DNA of 6,871 nt from contig WRFK01000084.1 of the NCBI GenBank assembly GCA_009778835.1, forward strand, positions 1-6,871. The letters run 5' to 3'. The translations under genes were made by a program, and so were the position numbers. Source of the DNA: Spirochaetaceae bacterium (GTDB lineage: Bacteria > Spirochaetota > Spirochaetia > CADAEX01). Shown piece after piece: positions 1-6,429 of this stretch; within the stretch, counting starts at the first letter, position 1; every line of letters starts with the position of its first letter. Below the pieces are notes generated by a model. The model searched no databases, was not told where the DNA came from, and saw only the letters and a program-made list of their open reading frames with translations.

Positions 1-1200
1 CCCTTTTGTAATAGCCTTTAGGGTTTTTTTAAGTTTTGGATCAATCATTGGGTGCAGAAGCTGGTCAAGCTGTTCAGGTGTATCTCTCTTGATTGCTGTC
101 TCTTTATTTATCATACCCTCTTCGACCATTTCAACAGCGCATCGTATAGCAGCAGGACCTGTTCTTTTTGCATTTCTTGTCTGAAGTATGTATAAAATAT
201 CCTGTTCGATAGTAAACTCTATATCCTGCATATCTTTGAAGTGCTTTTCAAGTTTTTCTTTATAGCCTACAAGTTCTTTGTAAATTTTCGGATTTTTCTT
301 TTCAAGAGATTTAAGTGTTTGGGGTGTTCTTATACCGGCAACAACATCTTCTCCCTGCGCATTCATTAAATATTCGCCATAAAAATAATTTTCGCCTGTT
401 GAGGGGTCTCTTGAGAAACATACGCCAGTCCCTGAATTATCTCCATAATTACCAAAAACCATTGTTTGTACGTTTACTGCAGTACCAAGAAGACCTTTTA
501 TATTATTTAAGGCTCTGTATTTAATTGCTCTGTCATTATTCCATGATCCAAAAACAGCATCTATAGCAGCCCAAAGCTGAACCATTGGATCCTGGGGGAA
601 ATCTTTCTTTATATGTTTTTTATAAAGTTCTTTATAGCGTTTTACTACTTTTTTTAAGTCATCGACATCCATATCTACATCATTTTCAATGCCTTTGGCT
701 TTTTTTACTGATTCAAGGATTTCTTCAAAATCATGATGCGGCACATTCATTGCAACATCGCCAAACATCTGAATAAATCTTCTGTATGCATCCCATACGA
801 ATCTTTCATTCTTTGTTTTTTTGATGAGCCCTTCTACAGCTTTATCATTAAGGCCAAGGTTAAGGACTGTGTCCATCATGCCGGGCATAGAATCTTTAGC
901 CCCAGATCTTATAGAAACAAGAAGAGGATTAGAAGGATTCCCAAGTTTTTTGCCCTGAAGTTGTTCAAGCTTTAAAAGATTTTCTTTAACTTGTTCTTTT
1001 ACTTCATCAGGATAAGTTCTGTTATTATCATAATAGGTTTTACAAACCTCTGTTGAGATCGTAAAACCAGGAGGAACAGGAATACCCATATTTGTCATTT
1101 CAGCAAGGTTGGCCCCTTTTCCACCAAGAATTTCCTTCATATCTGCCCTACCATCAGATTTTCCGCCACCAAAAAAATAAACACATTTTTCTTTTGACAT
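1..1200 (-). CDS. ppdK: Pyruvate, phosphate dikinase, N-terminal 400 residues (truncated by window edge)
   Basis: Cytoplasmic enzyme interconverting pyruvate + ATP + Pi and PEP + AMP + PPi; in fermentative anaerobes it often works in glycolysis with PPi. My translation from the ATG at 1200 runs open for 400 codons to the window edge, and the family is usually about 870-900 residues. The visible part is the ATP-grasp nucleotide-binding half. It has GGKGANLAEMT from residue 26 (Lys28), SIRSGA at 96-101 (Arg98) followed by SMPGMMDTVLNLGLN, SGTGVCFSRDPSTGE at about 255-269, and DIEFTIE at 326-332 leading to LQTRNAKRTGP (Gln340, Arg342). These match the ATP-site residues known from the Clostridium symbiosum enzyme. 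The phosphohistidine domain and PEP/pyruvate barrel lie outside the window, so completeness cannot be judged. The start is supported by GGAGG at 1211-1215, ten bases upstream. It is divergent from the exported-protein gene at 1466. Confidence 0.97.
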   Translation of the reverse strand, partial: MSKEKCVYFFGGGKSDGRADMKEILGGKGANLAEMTNMGIPVPPGFTISTEVCKTYYDNNRTYPDEVKEQVKENLLKLEQLQGKKLGNPSNPLLVSIRSGAKDSMPGMMDTVLNLGLNDKAVEGLIKKTKNERFVWDAYRRFIQMFGDVAMNVPHHDFEEILESVKKAKGIENDVDMDVDDLKKVVKRYKELYKKHIKKDFPQDPMVQLWAAIDAVFGSWNNDRAIKYRALNNIKGLLGTAVNVQTMVFGNYGDNSGTGVCFSRDPSTGENYFYGEYLMNAQGEDVVAGIRTPQTLKSLEKKNPKIYKELVGYKEKLEKHFKDMQDIEFTIEQDILYILQTRNAKRTGPAAIRCAVEMVEEGMINKETAIKRDTPEQLDQLLHPMIDPKLKKTLKAITKG

Positions 1201-1210
1201 TATTTACTTC

Positions 1211-1215
1211 CCTCC
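1211..1215 (-). promoter_or_regulatory. Ribosome binding site of ppdK
   Basis: The minus strand reads GGAGG followed by GAAG, ending ten bases before the ATG at 1200. It is a full anti-Shine-Dalgarno match and fixes the ppdK start; no other in-frame start lies nearby. Confidence 0.8.
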
Positions 1216-1254
1216 GAAAAAATTGCAAATATACAATAATGTATAATTATTAAA

Positions 1255-1283
1255 AAATTACATTATTATGTAGAATATGTCAA
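1255..1283 (-). promoter_or_regulatory. Candidate sigma-70-type promoter of ppdK
   Basis: On the minus strand there is a perfect TTGACA -35 box at 1283-1278. Two -10 choices follow: TGTAAT at 1262-1257 (five of six consensus bases, but a short 15-base spacer) or TAATTT at 1260-1255 (17-base spacer, weaker match). Either gives a leader of about 50 bases before the ppdK ATG. The perfect -35 box is the main support; the surrounding AT richness makes chance -10 matches likely. A long inverted repeat (1286-1324) lies directly upstream of the -35 box. Confidence 0.45.
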
Positions 1284-1285
1284 TG

Positions 1286-1324
1286 AATAACCGGAAGTAA
1301 TAAGTCTAATTGCTACCGGTTATT
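1286..1324. repeat. Inverted repeat with 9-bp perfect arms, possible operator or RNA hairpin
   Basis: AATAACCGG at 1286-1294 is exactly complementary to CCGGTTATT at 1316-1324. Past one A/A mismatch the pairing resumes for six more positions (1296-1301 with 1309-1314, one of them G-U), leaving a loop of seven bases. The arm centres are 30 bases apart, close to three helical turns. The CCGG cores stand out in a region otherwise almost all A and T. There is no T run after either side, so it is a poor terminator. It sits just upstream of the candidate ppdK -35 box, which suggests a protein binding site; this is inference. Confidence 0.55.
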
Positions 1325-1389
1325 ATAATATTCAAAAAATAACTAATATTATTTTTTATAAATAACTAAAATGACTTGATTTTATTTAA

Positions 1390-1420
1390 TTGACTCCATT
1401 ATACTTTTAGCATATATAAT
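1390..1420 (+). promoter_or_regulatory. Candidate sigma-70-type promoter of the exported-protein gene
   Basis: TTGACT at 1390-1395 is followed by TATATA at 1413-1418 (17-base spacer) and by the overlapping consensus TATAAT at 1415-1420 (19-base spacer). Initiation would be near 1425-1428, giving a leader of about 40 bases. A second, overlapping option is TTGATT at 1376-1381 with TATACT at 1400-1405 (18-base spacer). The AT-rich setting lowers certainty about which is used. Confidence 0.5.
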
Positions 1421-1452
1421 TGTATTTGAAATAGTCAAAATACACATTTTTT

Positions 1453-1462
1453 AGGAGAGGAG
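1453..1462 (+). promoter_or_regulatory. Tandem Shine-Dalgarno motif before two adjacent ATG codons
   Basis: Two AGGAG copies lie back to back at 1453-1457 and 1458-1462, before ATGATG at 1466-1471. The first copy is 8 bases from the first ATG and the second copy is 6 bases from the second ATG, so either start is well served. The difference is a single Met at the front of the signal peptide. Confidence 0.65.
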
Positions 1463-1465
1463 AAA

Positions 1466-2179
1466 ATGATGAAAAAACTTGCTTTATTAGCGGCATTGAT
1501 CCTTCTTGCCGGACTGTGCTTTGCTCAGGATGCAGAAGATGAAACAACCGCTCAGGTAAAACGCGACTTCTTTAACATTGAGATCACCGTAGGTGTCCCA
1601 ATCCACTGGACAAATAGTCCATCACCGCATACAAAATTTGTTGGCGATTTTGGAAAAGACAAGATTGTTACCGCTAATACCGCTTTGGGAGCAGCTTTGC
1701 TCTTTAACTTTAGCGAAAAAATTGGTCTTACTTTGGATACAGACTTTTTCTTTGGTACAGAACTAGGGGGACAGTCTCCTACTTCTTCAAACGCAAATTC
1801 ATTATTTGGGTTTAATGGGTTTTTAGGACCAGTATTTTACCTCTATAATGGCAGCTATTTGAGAGTACCATTGGCTGTAGGCGCTCATTTATACTACTGG
1901 AGTTCTGATCAGTGGGCTCCTGGTCTAAATACTGATGGTGGATGGATTCAGAATAAAGACCTACAGATAGGACCTGGCGTTTCTCTTGGAATTCAATTCC
2001 ACTTTGACAGAAACATCTATATACTCAGTCGTACAAATGTGGCATTAACATTGTTCCGCTCGCACCATACACAAGTAGTATATGATACAGCTGCTGGTTA
2101 TGAGTTTGATGAAAAAGAAACAGAAAGAACCACTAGCTGGCACGTAAAACCCTCCCTCGGCGTTGGTATAAAATTCTAA
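1466..2179 (+). CDS. Exported, probable outer-membrane beta-barrel protein of unknown function
   Basis: This is a 237-residue protein. Residues 1-20 form a classic signal peptide: two Met, two Lys, a Leu/Ala-rich core, and a likely signal peptidase I cut after Cys-Phe-Ala before Gln21. Cys18 does not sit in a good lipobox (it is preceded by Ala-Gly-Leu), so a lipoprotein is less likely. The mature part begins with an acidic stretch (DAEDE), then alternates polar and hydrophobic residues with many Gly, Phe and Tyr, as in beta strands. It ends in LGVGIKF, with a C-terminal Phe as in many outer-membrane barrels. No internal membrane helix or catalytic motif is seen. The size would suit a barrel of about 8-10 strands. 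I do not recognise a family; the style resembles small surface proteins of treponemes. It has its own promoter and terminator and is therefore probably a single-gene unit. An adhesin, a porin or a structural surface protein are all possible. Confidence 0.85.
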   Translation: MMKKLALLAALILLAGLCFAQDAEDETTAQVKRDFFNIEITVGVPIHWTNSPSPHTKFVGDFGKDKIVTANTALGAALLFNFSEKIGLTLDTDFFFGTELGGQSPTSSNANSLFGFNGFLGPVFYLYNGSYLRVPLAVGAHLYYWSSDQWAPGLNTDGGWIQNKDLQIGPGVSLGIQFHFDRNIYILSRTNVALTLFRSHHTQVVYDTAAGYEFDEKETERTTSWHVKPSLGVGIKF

Positions 2180-2199
2180 CTCTGTAGGAGTGTCAAAAC

Positions 2200-2229
2200 A
2201 AAAAGGCTTCCAACAAGGAAGCCTTTTTT
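2200..2229. terminator. Bidirectional rho-independent terminator between convergent genes
   Basis: AAAAAGGCTTCC at 2200-2211 pairs with GGAAGCCTTTTT at 2217-2228 around the loop AACAA. On the plus strand the GC core is followed by six T (2224-2229), 21 bases after the exported-protein stop codon. On the minus strand the same stem is followed by five T and then GTTTTG, 41 bases after the glnN stop. It therefore fits as the shared end of both transcripts. Confidence 0.9.
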
Positions 2230-2269
2230 ATTTCGTCAATGCTAAGCTTATACAAGCTCAAATGACTAA

Positions 2270-4360
2270 TTATACAACGCTGTAGAGCAACTCTCCGTAT
2301 ATCGGCAATGGCCAATATTTTTTTGCTACAATAGTTTCAAGCTCATCTACAATAAGCCGTAATTCTGACATGGCAGGAACAATCTTGTCGCGGTAAAAAC
2401 ATGCATGCGCGAGAATTTCTTGTATATCTTTGGAGTCACTTATCACATTTTCAAGATCTGTCACCCTTTTTAGCAAGCAGGTGGATTTTTTGGAAATCTG
2501 TTCGAGTAAATGCGCTTCAAGGGAAGTATCATATCCGCCTATTCTTTTTTTCCTGTCCAGAAGTTTTGCCAAATCGTTTTGGTAATCTATGCAAGCCGGG
2601 ATGATCTGGCCATTTACCATCTCCACCATTGTGAGAGCCTCAACATGGAGCGTCTTACAGTAGCCATCCATAAGAATTTCATAACGGGAATGGATTTCAG
2701 TTTCTGTATAAACATGGTGTTGCGTAAACAATTCAATGCTCTTTTGTGAAACAAATGCAGGAAGAGCATCAACAGTGTTTTCCAGATTTGAAAGCCCTCG
2801 CCTTTTTGCTTCAGCTACCCATTCTTCGGAATAGTTATTGCCATTAAAAATAATTCTTTTATGAGCCTTATAAGTTGTCCTTACAAGCGAAGCCAGATCA
2901 CTCGTAAAATTATTCGATTTTTCCAAAATATCAGCAAATTGACGAAAAACTTCTGCAGTAACTGTATTAAGTACGATATTAGGTCCTGCGATAGAAAACG
3001 TCGAGCCTACCATACGAAACTCAAATTTATTGCCTGTAAAAGCAAAAGGCGATGTGCGGTTCCTGTCTGTCGTATCCTTCGGGAAGTGCGGCAGTACAGT
3101 TACACCTATTTCCATCTGATGTTTTTCTTTGCCATGATAATCACTGCCAGACTCAAGAGCTTCCAATATTTCAGTAAGTTCATCTCCCAGGAACATGGAC
3201 ACTATTGCAGGAGGAGCTTCATTGCCTCCAAGTCTGTGGTCGTTACCTGCGCTTGCTGCTGAAACTCTTAACAAATCCTGATACTCATCCACTGCTTTTA
3301 TAACTGCAACCAAAAATAATAAGAACTGCGCGTTCTCATATGGAGTTTCTCCTGGTTCAAGCAGGTTTGTGCCTGTATCTGTACTAATAGACCAGTTGTT
3401 ATGCTTGCCGCTGCCATTGACTCCTGCAAATGGTTTTTCATGAAGCAGACATGCCAAGCCATGTTTATTTGCTATGGTTTTCATTAGTTCCATTGTAAGT
3501 TGATTGTGGTCTGTAGAGATATTGGCTGTTGTAAATATTAACGCAAGTTCGTGCTGCGCAGGAGCAGTCTCGTTGTGCTTTGTTTTGGCATAGACACCGA
3601 GCTTCCAGAGTTCTTCTTCAAGCTCTTTCATAAAATCCGAAACTCTTGGTTTTAAACAGCCAAAATAATGATCCTCAAGCTCCTGCCCTTTTGGCGGGCG
3701 CGCTCCAAATAATGTTCTGCCGGTATATACCAAATCAGGACGTTCCAGGAACATATCATGATCAATAAGAAAATATTCCTGCTCAGGGCCTACTGTTGTA
3801 ATTACGCGGCGTGCAGATTTATTGCCAAAAAGCTTGAGTATACGCATCGATTGCTTATCAACAGCTTCCATAGAACGGAGCAAAGGGGTTTTTTTATCAA
3901 GCGCTTCTCCGCTGTATGAACAAAATGCTGTTGGAATGTAAAGTGTCCCATCTTTGATAAAAGCATAGGAAGTAATATCCCAAACAGTATAACCTCTGGC
4001 TTCAAAAGTAGCGCGCAGCCCGCCGGATGGAAAACTGGATGCATCTGATTCTCCGCGTACAAGCTCTTTGCCGGAGAACTCCATAATGATACGGCCATCT
4101 CCGGATGGGGAAATAAAACTGTCATGCTTTTCTGCGGTAGTGCCGGTCATGGGCTGAAACCAATGGGTAAAATGGGTAGCGCCTTTTTCTACAGCCCAGT
4201 CTTTCATGGCATTTGCTACCTTGTTAGCAACATCAAGTTCCAGATGAGTACCTTGCGACATAGTCTTTTTTAAAGCTTTATAAATATCCTTTGGCAGCCT
4301 GGCCTGCATTACTATGTCGTTAAATACCATGCTTCCAAATATTTTCTTAATATCTTTCAT
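2270..4360 (-). CDS. glnN: Glutamine synthetase type III
   Basis: Cytoplasmic enzyme making glutamine from glutamate, ammonia and ATP. At 696 residues it has the length of the GSIII family (about 700-730) and is far longer than types I and II (about 350-470). In order I see a GSIII N-terminal region with THWFQPMTG (65-73); FPSGGLRATFEARGYTVWD (110-128); GPEQEYFLID (191-200), a metal-site Glu block; NETAPAQHE (263-271); NGSGKHNNWS (315-324), the glutamate/ammonia-site block; GGNEAPPAIVSMFLG (378-392); and DRNRTSPFAFTGNKFEFRMVGS (432-453), the nucleotide/phosphate-site block. The rest is the helical GSIII C-terminal extension. I chose the ATG at 4360 because GAGGTG (4372-4367) precedes it at proper spacing; a TTG six codons upstream (4378) would swallow that site. 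It is the last gene of the minus-strand cluster, 55 bases after the transporter, and ends before the shared terminator. No adenylylation motif can be judged. Confidence 0.96.
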   Translation of the reverse strand: MKDIKKIFGSMVFNDIVMQARLPKDIYKALKKTMSQGTHLELDVANKVANAMKDWAVEKGATHFTHWFQPMTGTTAEKHDSFISPSGDGRIIMEFSGKELVRGESDASSFPSGGLRATFEARGYTVWDITSYAFIKDGTLYIPTAFCSYSGEALDKKTPLLRSMEAVDKQSMRILKLFGNKSARRVITTVGPEQEYFLIDHDMFLERPDLVYTGRTLFGARPPKGQELEDHYFGCLKPRVSDFMKELEEELWKLGVYAKTKHNETAPAQHELALIFTTANISTDHNQLTMELMKTIANKHGLACLLHEKPFAGVNGSGKHNNWSISTDTGTNLLEPGETPYENAQFLLFLVAVIKAVDEYQDLLRVSAASAGNDHRLGGNEAPPAIVSMFLGDELTEILEALESGSDYHGKEKHQMEIGVTVLPHFPKDTTDRNRTSPFAFTGNKFEFRMVGSTFSIAGPNIVLNTVTAEVFRQFADILEKSNNFTSDLASLVRTTYKAHKRIIFNGNNYSEEWVAEAKRRGLSNLENTVDALPAFVSQKSIELFTQHHVYTETEIHSRYEILMDGYCKTLHVEALTMVEMVNGQIIPACIDYQNDLAKLLDRKKRIGGYDTSLEAHLLEQISKKSTCLLKRVTDLENVISDSKDIQEILAHACFYRDKIVPAMSELRLIVDELETIVAKKYWPLPIYGELLYSVV

Positions 4361-4366
4361 TTTAAA

Positions 4367-4372
4367 CACCTC
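4367..4372 (-). promoter_or_regulatory. Ribosome binding site deciding the glnN start
   Basis: GAGGTG on the minus strand lies six bases before the ATG at 4360. The alternative TTG start at 4378 would place this motif inside the coding sequence and has no good Shine-Dalgarno motif of its own, so the ATG is preferred. Confidence 0.7.
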
Positions 4373-4415
4373 ATACAATTTAATACAAACAGCCTTACAG
4401 CCTGATACGTATTCT

Positions 4416-5645
4416 TTATTTTAGTTCATTTATCCTTTGACGTAAAATCATCATCATAATAATTCCTGCTACAGCACAACAAGAGGCAATCACAAATGCA
4501 GGAAACATGAGATCAATATTATCTCTGGCTATATTTTTATAATAACCGGCAATCTGTGATGAAATTATCGCTGCAGTACTATAGCCCAAGAGCACAAAAC
4601 CAAAGTTGGCAGCAACATATTTCGTTCCAAAAATGTCAGCGGTTAATGCCGGGAAACCAGTCGCAAATCCCCCATAAAAAAAAGCAATAAAAGCAATCAG
4701 AACAAAAATCCAATAACCATTAGCCATATTAACAAGAAGGGAAACAATCACAGTTCCGGAAAGCAAAATGATTATAGTATTTATACGTCCTAATTTATCA
4801 GAAATAGTACCCCAAAACAAACGGCCAATAGAATTAAACATCGAAGCTGCTAAAACTCCGATTGTAGCAGTTCTTTCAAGCCCTTTTGCAATTGCAATAG
4901 GCTTTGCAAAACCTATCATCATAAGCCAGCACATGCCGGCAAGAGCGAAAGTTATGACTATTAAATAAAACTGCGAAGTTTTAAGCATTTGACGAGGCGA
5001 ATAGTCCTTGTCTGTTTTTGCCGCAACAATATTTGATTCAGCGTTATGCTCCATATATCCTTCGGGAGGAGTTTTCATAAAAAGGCTCCCAACAGTACAC
5101 ACAACCAGAAAAACTGCGCTTAAAACCATAAAAGTTTTTGATTCTCCAACGCCTGTTCCGCCAAAAGATAAAATCAGGTTCTCTACAATGGGCGCAAAAA
5201 CAACGCCGCCCAAGCCAAGCGCAGATATAACTACTCCGGTAACAAATCCTTTTTTGTGTGGATACCATTTCTGAGCGCAGGCAATAGTCGTGGAATATGT
5301 AAAACCCATACCTACTCCGCCCATGATACCATAAGTTATCCAGAGCATCCATGAAATATTCGCAGTTACAAGGGAAGCAAGAAAAAAGCCTGCGCTTAGA
5401 ATAATTCCGCCTAAAAACACAACAAGCCGGATAGAATACTTAGCCGCAAGTTTGCCGCCTGCTATACCGCCAATAGACAAGGTTGCAAGCAAAAGAGAAA
5501 AAGCAAGTCCTGCCGCAGCGTTATCTCCACCAAAAATAGTGTTAGCAATGCCTGTCTGGAACACGCTCCAAACATACATGACTCCAAGAGTAAGCTGAAT
5601 TGCAACTGCCGCAATTACGGAAAAAAGTCCCTGCCTTTTATTCAT
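4416..5645 (-). CDS. MFS transporter of the OFA (oxalate/formate antiporter) family
   Basis: A 409-residue inner-membrane carrier with about 12 hydrophobic segments in two halves, joined by a hydrophilic loop at about 190-222. OFA features are YVWSVF in the first helix (24-29), YGIMGGVGMGFTYSTT (105-120) followed by WYPHKKG (127-133) and GLGGVVFAP (144-152), the MFS loop motif GTISDKLGR (279-287) and FPALTADIFGTK (331-342). The family moves small mono- or dicarboxylates such as oxalate, formate or lactate, by exchange or with protons. Arg275 lies where OxlT has its substrate-binding Arg in helix 8, but I see no Lys in the helix-11 segment (about 344-369), where OxlT has its second binding residue. 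Oxalate is therefore doubtful; this comparison is by eye. The ATG at 5645 is 23 bases after the nadE stop; its Shine-Dalgarno is weak (AGAGA about ten bases upstream), hinting at translation linked to nadE. Substrate unknown. Confidence 0.88.
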   Translation of the reverse strand: MNKRQGLFSVIAAVAIQLTLGVMYVWSVFQTGIANTIFGGDNAAAGLAFSLLLATLSIGGIAGGKLAAKYSIRLVVFLGGIILSAGFFLASLVTANISWMLWITYGIMGGVGMGFTYSTTIACAQKWYPHKKGFVTGVVISALGLGGVVFAPIVENLILSFGGTGVGESKTFMVLSAVFLVVCTVGSLFMKTPPEGYMEHNAESNIVAAKTDKDYSPRQMLKTSQFYLIVITFALAGMCWLMMIGFAKPIAIAKGLERTATIGVLAASMFNSIGRLFWGTISDKLGRINTIIILLSGTVIVSLLVNMANGYWIFVLIAFIAFFYGGFATGFPALTADIFGTKYVAANFGFVLLGYSTAAIISSQIAGYYKNIARDNIDLMFPAFVIASCCAVAGIIMMMILRQRINELK

Positions 5646-5668
5646 AAATAAATTTCTCTTTTACTCCC

Positions 5669-6397
5669 CTATTCTTCAAACACAGCCGGCATTTTGCGCT
5701 TATGCTCACTCGATTTATGAAATCTTTCAATTATGGTTTTATCATGCTCATTTACTGTTCCTGTAAGCAAAAATCCATCTATACTGCGATATGTAACGCC
5801 CATTTCTTTTTCATCTGTCTGACCGTCAAATAGTCCGGCAGAAGGGGCTTTAGTGATTATAAAATCAGGAGCATTAAGAAAATGGAGAAATTCGTAAATT
5901 TCTGTAACAGTAAGGTCGGCAATCGGATTAAAATCAAAAGCGCCATCACCCCATTTTGTAAAATAGCCCATATATCTCTCGCTTCGGTTACCGGTTCCAG
6001 CCACAAGTCTGTTTTCGCTTGCAGCAACAGTGTATAGTGTGGTCATTCGGAGGCGCGGCGCTATATTTGCAAGAGCAGAATCGCCAAGATGAGTTTCTTT
6101 ACCAGCGACACGGATAAGTTCATTTTTCATATCCGATAAATCAATAAGCCGTGTAGCTATGTCAAACTGCTGAGCAATGGTTTCTGCATCGGTTTTGTCT
6201 ATTTCATAATTCCGCCTGGACCCGCACGGCATAATCAAGCCAAGTGTGTTGTCGCACGCCATTTTGCAAAGGATCCCAACAAGAGCACAATCTTTCCCGC
6301 CGCTGTTTCCAAAAACAACTCCATCCGCTCCTGAGGATTTTATAATACTCCGGATAAATTCAACTCTTTTTTTTGTTTCAATCCCATAATCTCTCAT
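5669..6397 (-). CDS. nadE: NAD+ synthetase, short ammonia-dependent type
   Basis: Last step of NAD synthesis: amidation of deamido-NAD with ATP and ammonia, in the cytoplasm. The 242 residues form only the synthetase domain; no N-terminal nitrilase-like glutaminase domain is present, so free ammonia (or ammonia from a partner) should be the donor. Motifs in order are the PP-loop SGGKDCALVG (32-41), LVAGTGNRSE (131-140), FTKWGDGAFDFNPIADLTVTEIYEFL (146-171), KAPSAGLFDGQTDEKEMG (183-200), Y..ID (203-207) and the C-terminal HKRKMP (232-237). The PP-loop differs from the usual SGGxDS in having Cys37 for Ser. The ATG at 6397 has GAGG (6408-6405) seven bases upstream. It lies 32 bases after the methyltransferase stop and 23 before the transporter start, so it is probably cotranscribed. 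An amidating PP-loop enzyme of another substrate is possible but less likely given the full motif set. Confidence 0.93.
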   Translation of the reverse strand: MRDYGIETKKRVEFIRSIIKSSGADGVVFGNSGGKDCALVGILCKMACDNTLGLIMPCGSRRNYEIDKTDAETIAQQFDIATRLIDLSDMKNELIRVAGKETHLGDSALANIAPRLRMTTLYTVAASENRLVAGTGNRSERYMGYFTKWGDGAFDFNPIADLTVTEIYEFLHFLNAPDFIITKAPSAGLFDGQTDEKEMGVTYRSIDGFLLTGTVNEHDKTIIERFHKSSEHKRKMPAVFEE

Positions 6398-6404
6398 GAC
6401 AAAT

Positions 6405-6408
6405 CCTC
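6405..6408 (-). promoter_or_regulatory. Ribosome binding site of nadE
   Basis: GAGG on the minus strand, after a short GTGTGT run, ends seven bases before the ATG at 6397. It supports this start and lies in the 32-base gap after the upstream methyltransferase gene. Confidence 0.65.
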
Positions 6409-6429
6409 ACACACAGGTATTATGCTTTT

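Larger units (their letters stand above)
1201..1465. other. Divergent intergenic region between ppdK and the exported-protein gene
   Basis: These 265 strongly AT-rich bases lie between two divergently transcribed genes and hold no plausible coding sequence. They contain a candidate promoter for each gene, both ribosome binding sites, the inverted repeat at 1286-1324, and a smaller symmetric element at 1231-1267. No poly-T hairpin terminator is present, as expected where both transcripts lead outward. Confidence 0.7.

Noticed and set aside
315..975. Three plus-strand open frames of 63-80 codons opposite ppdK
   Set aside because: All are antisense to ppdK, whose minus-strand reading is continuous and matches the family throughout.
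1286..1324. Reading the CCGG inverted repeat as a rho-independent terminator
   Set aside because: Neither side is followed by a T run, and both neighbouring genes point away from it, so there is no transcript to end here.
1466..1528. Lipoprotein signal peptide because of Cys18
   Set aside because: The residues before Cys are Ala-Gly-Leu, which do not fit the usual lipobox with Ala, Gly or Ser directly before Cys; a signal peptidase I cut after Cys-Phe-Ala fits better.
2861..3262. 133-codon open frame on the plus strand inside glnN
   Set aside because: It lies wholly antisense to strongly conserved glutamine synthetase coding sequence, has no recognisable domain, and is rich in Lys, Arg, Cys and Ser as expected of a shadow frame.
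3802..4125. 107-codon open frame on the minus strand overlapping glnN in another frame
   Set aside because: It overlaps the conserved N-terminal part of glnN, with no ribosome binding site or domain; a shadow frame.
4389..4403. Short direct repeat ACAGCCT, two copies eight bases apart, in the transporter-glnN gap
   Set aside because: Only seven bases and two copies, with no hairpin or known regulator pattern; chance is enough to explain it.
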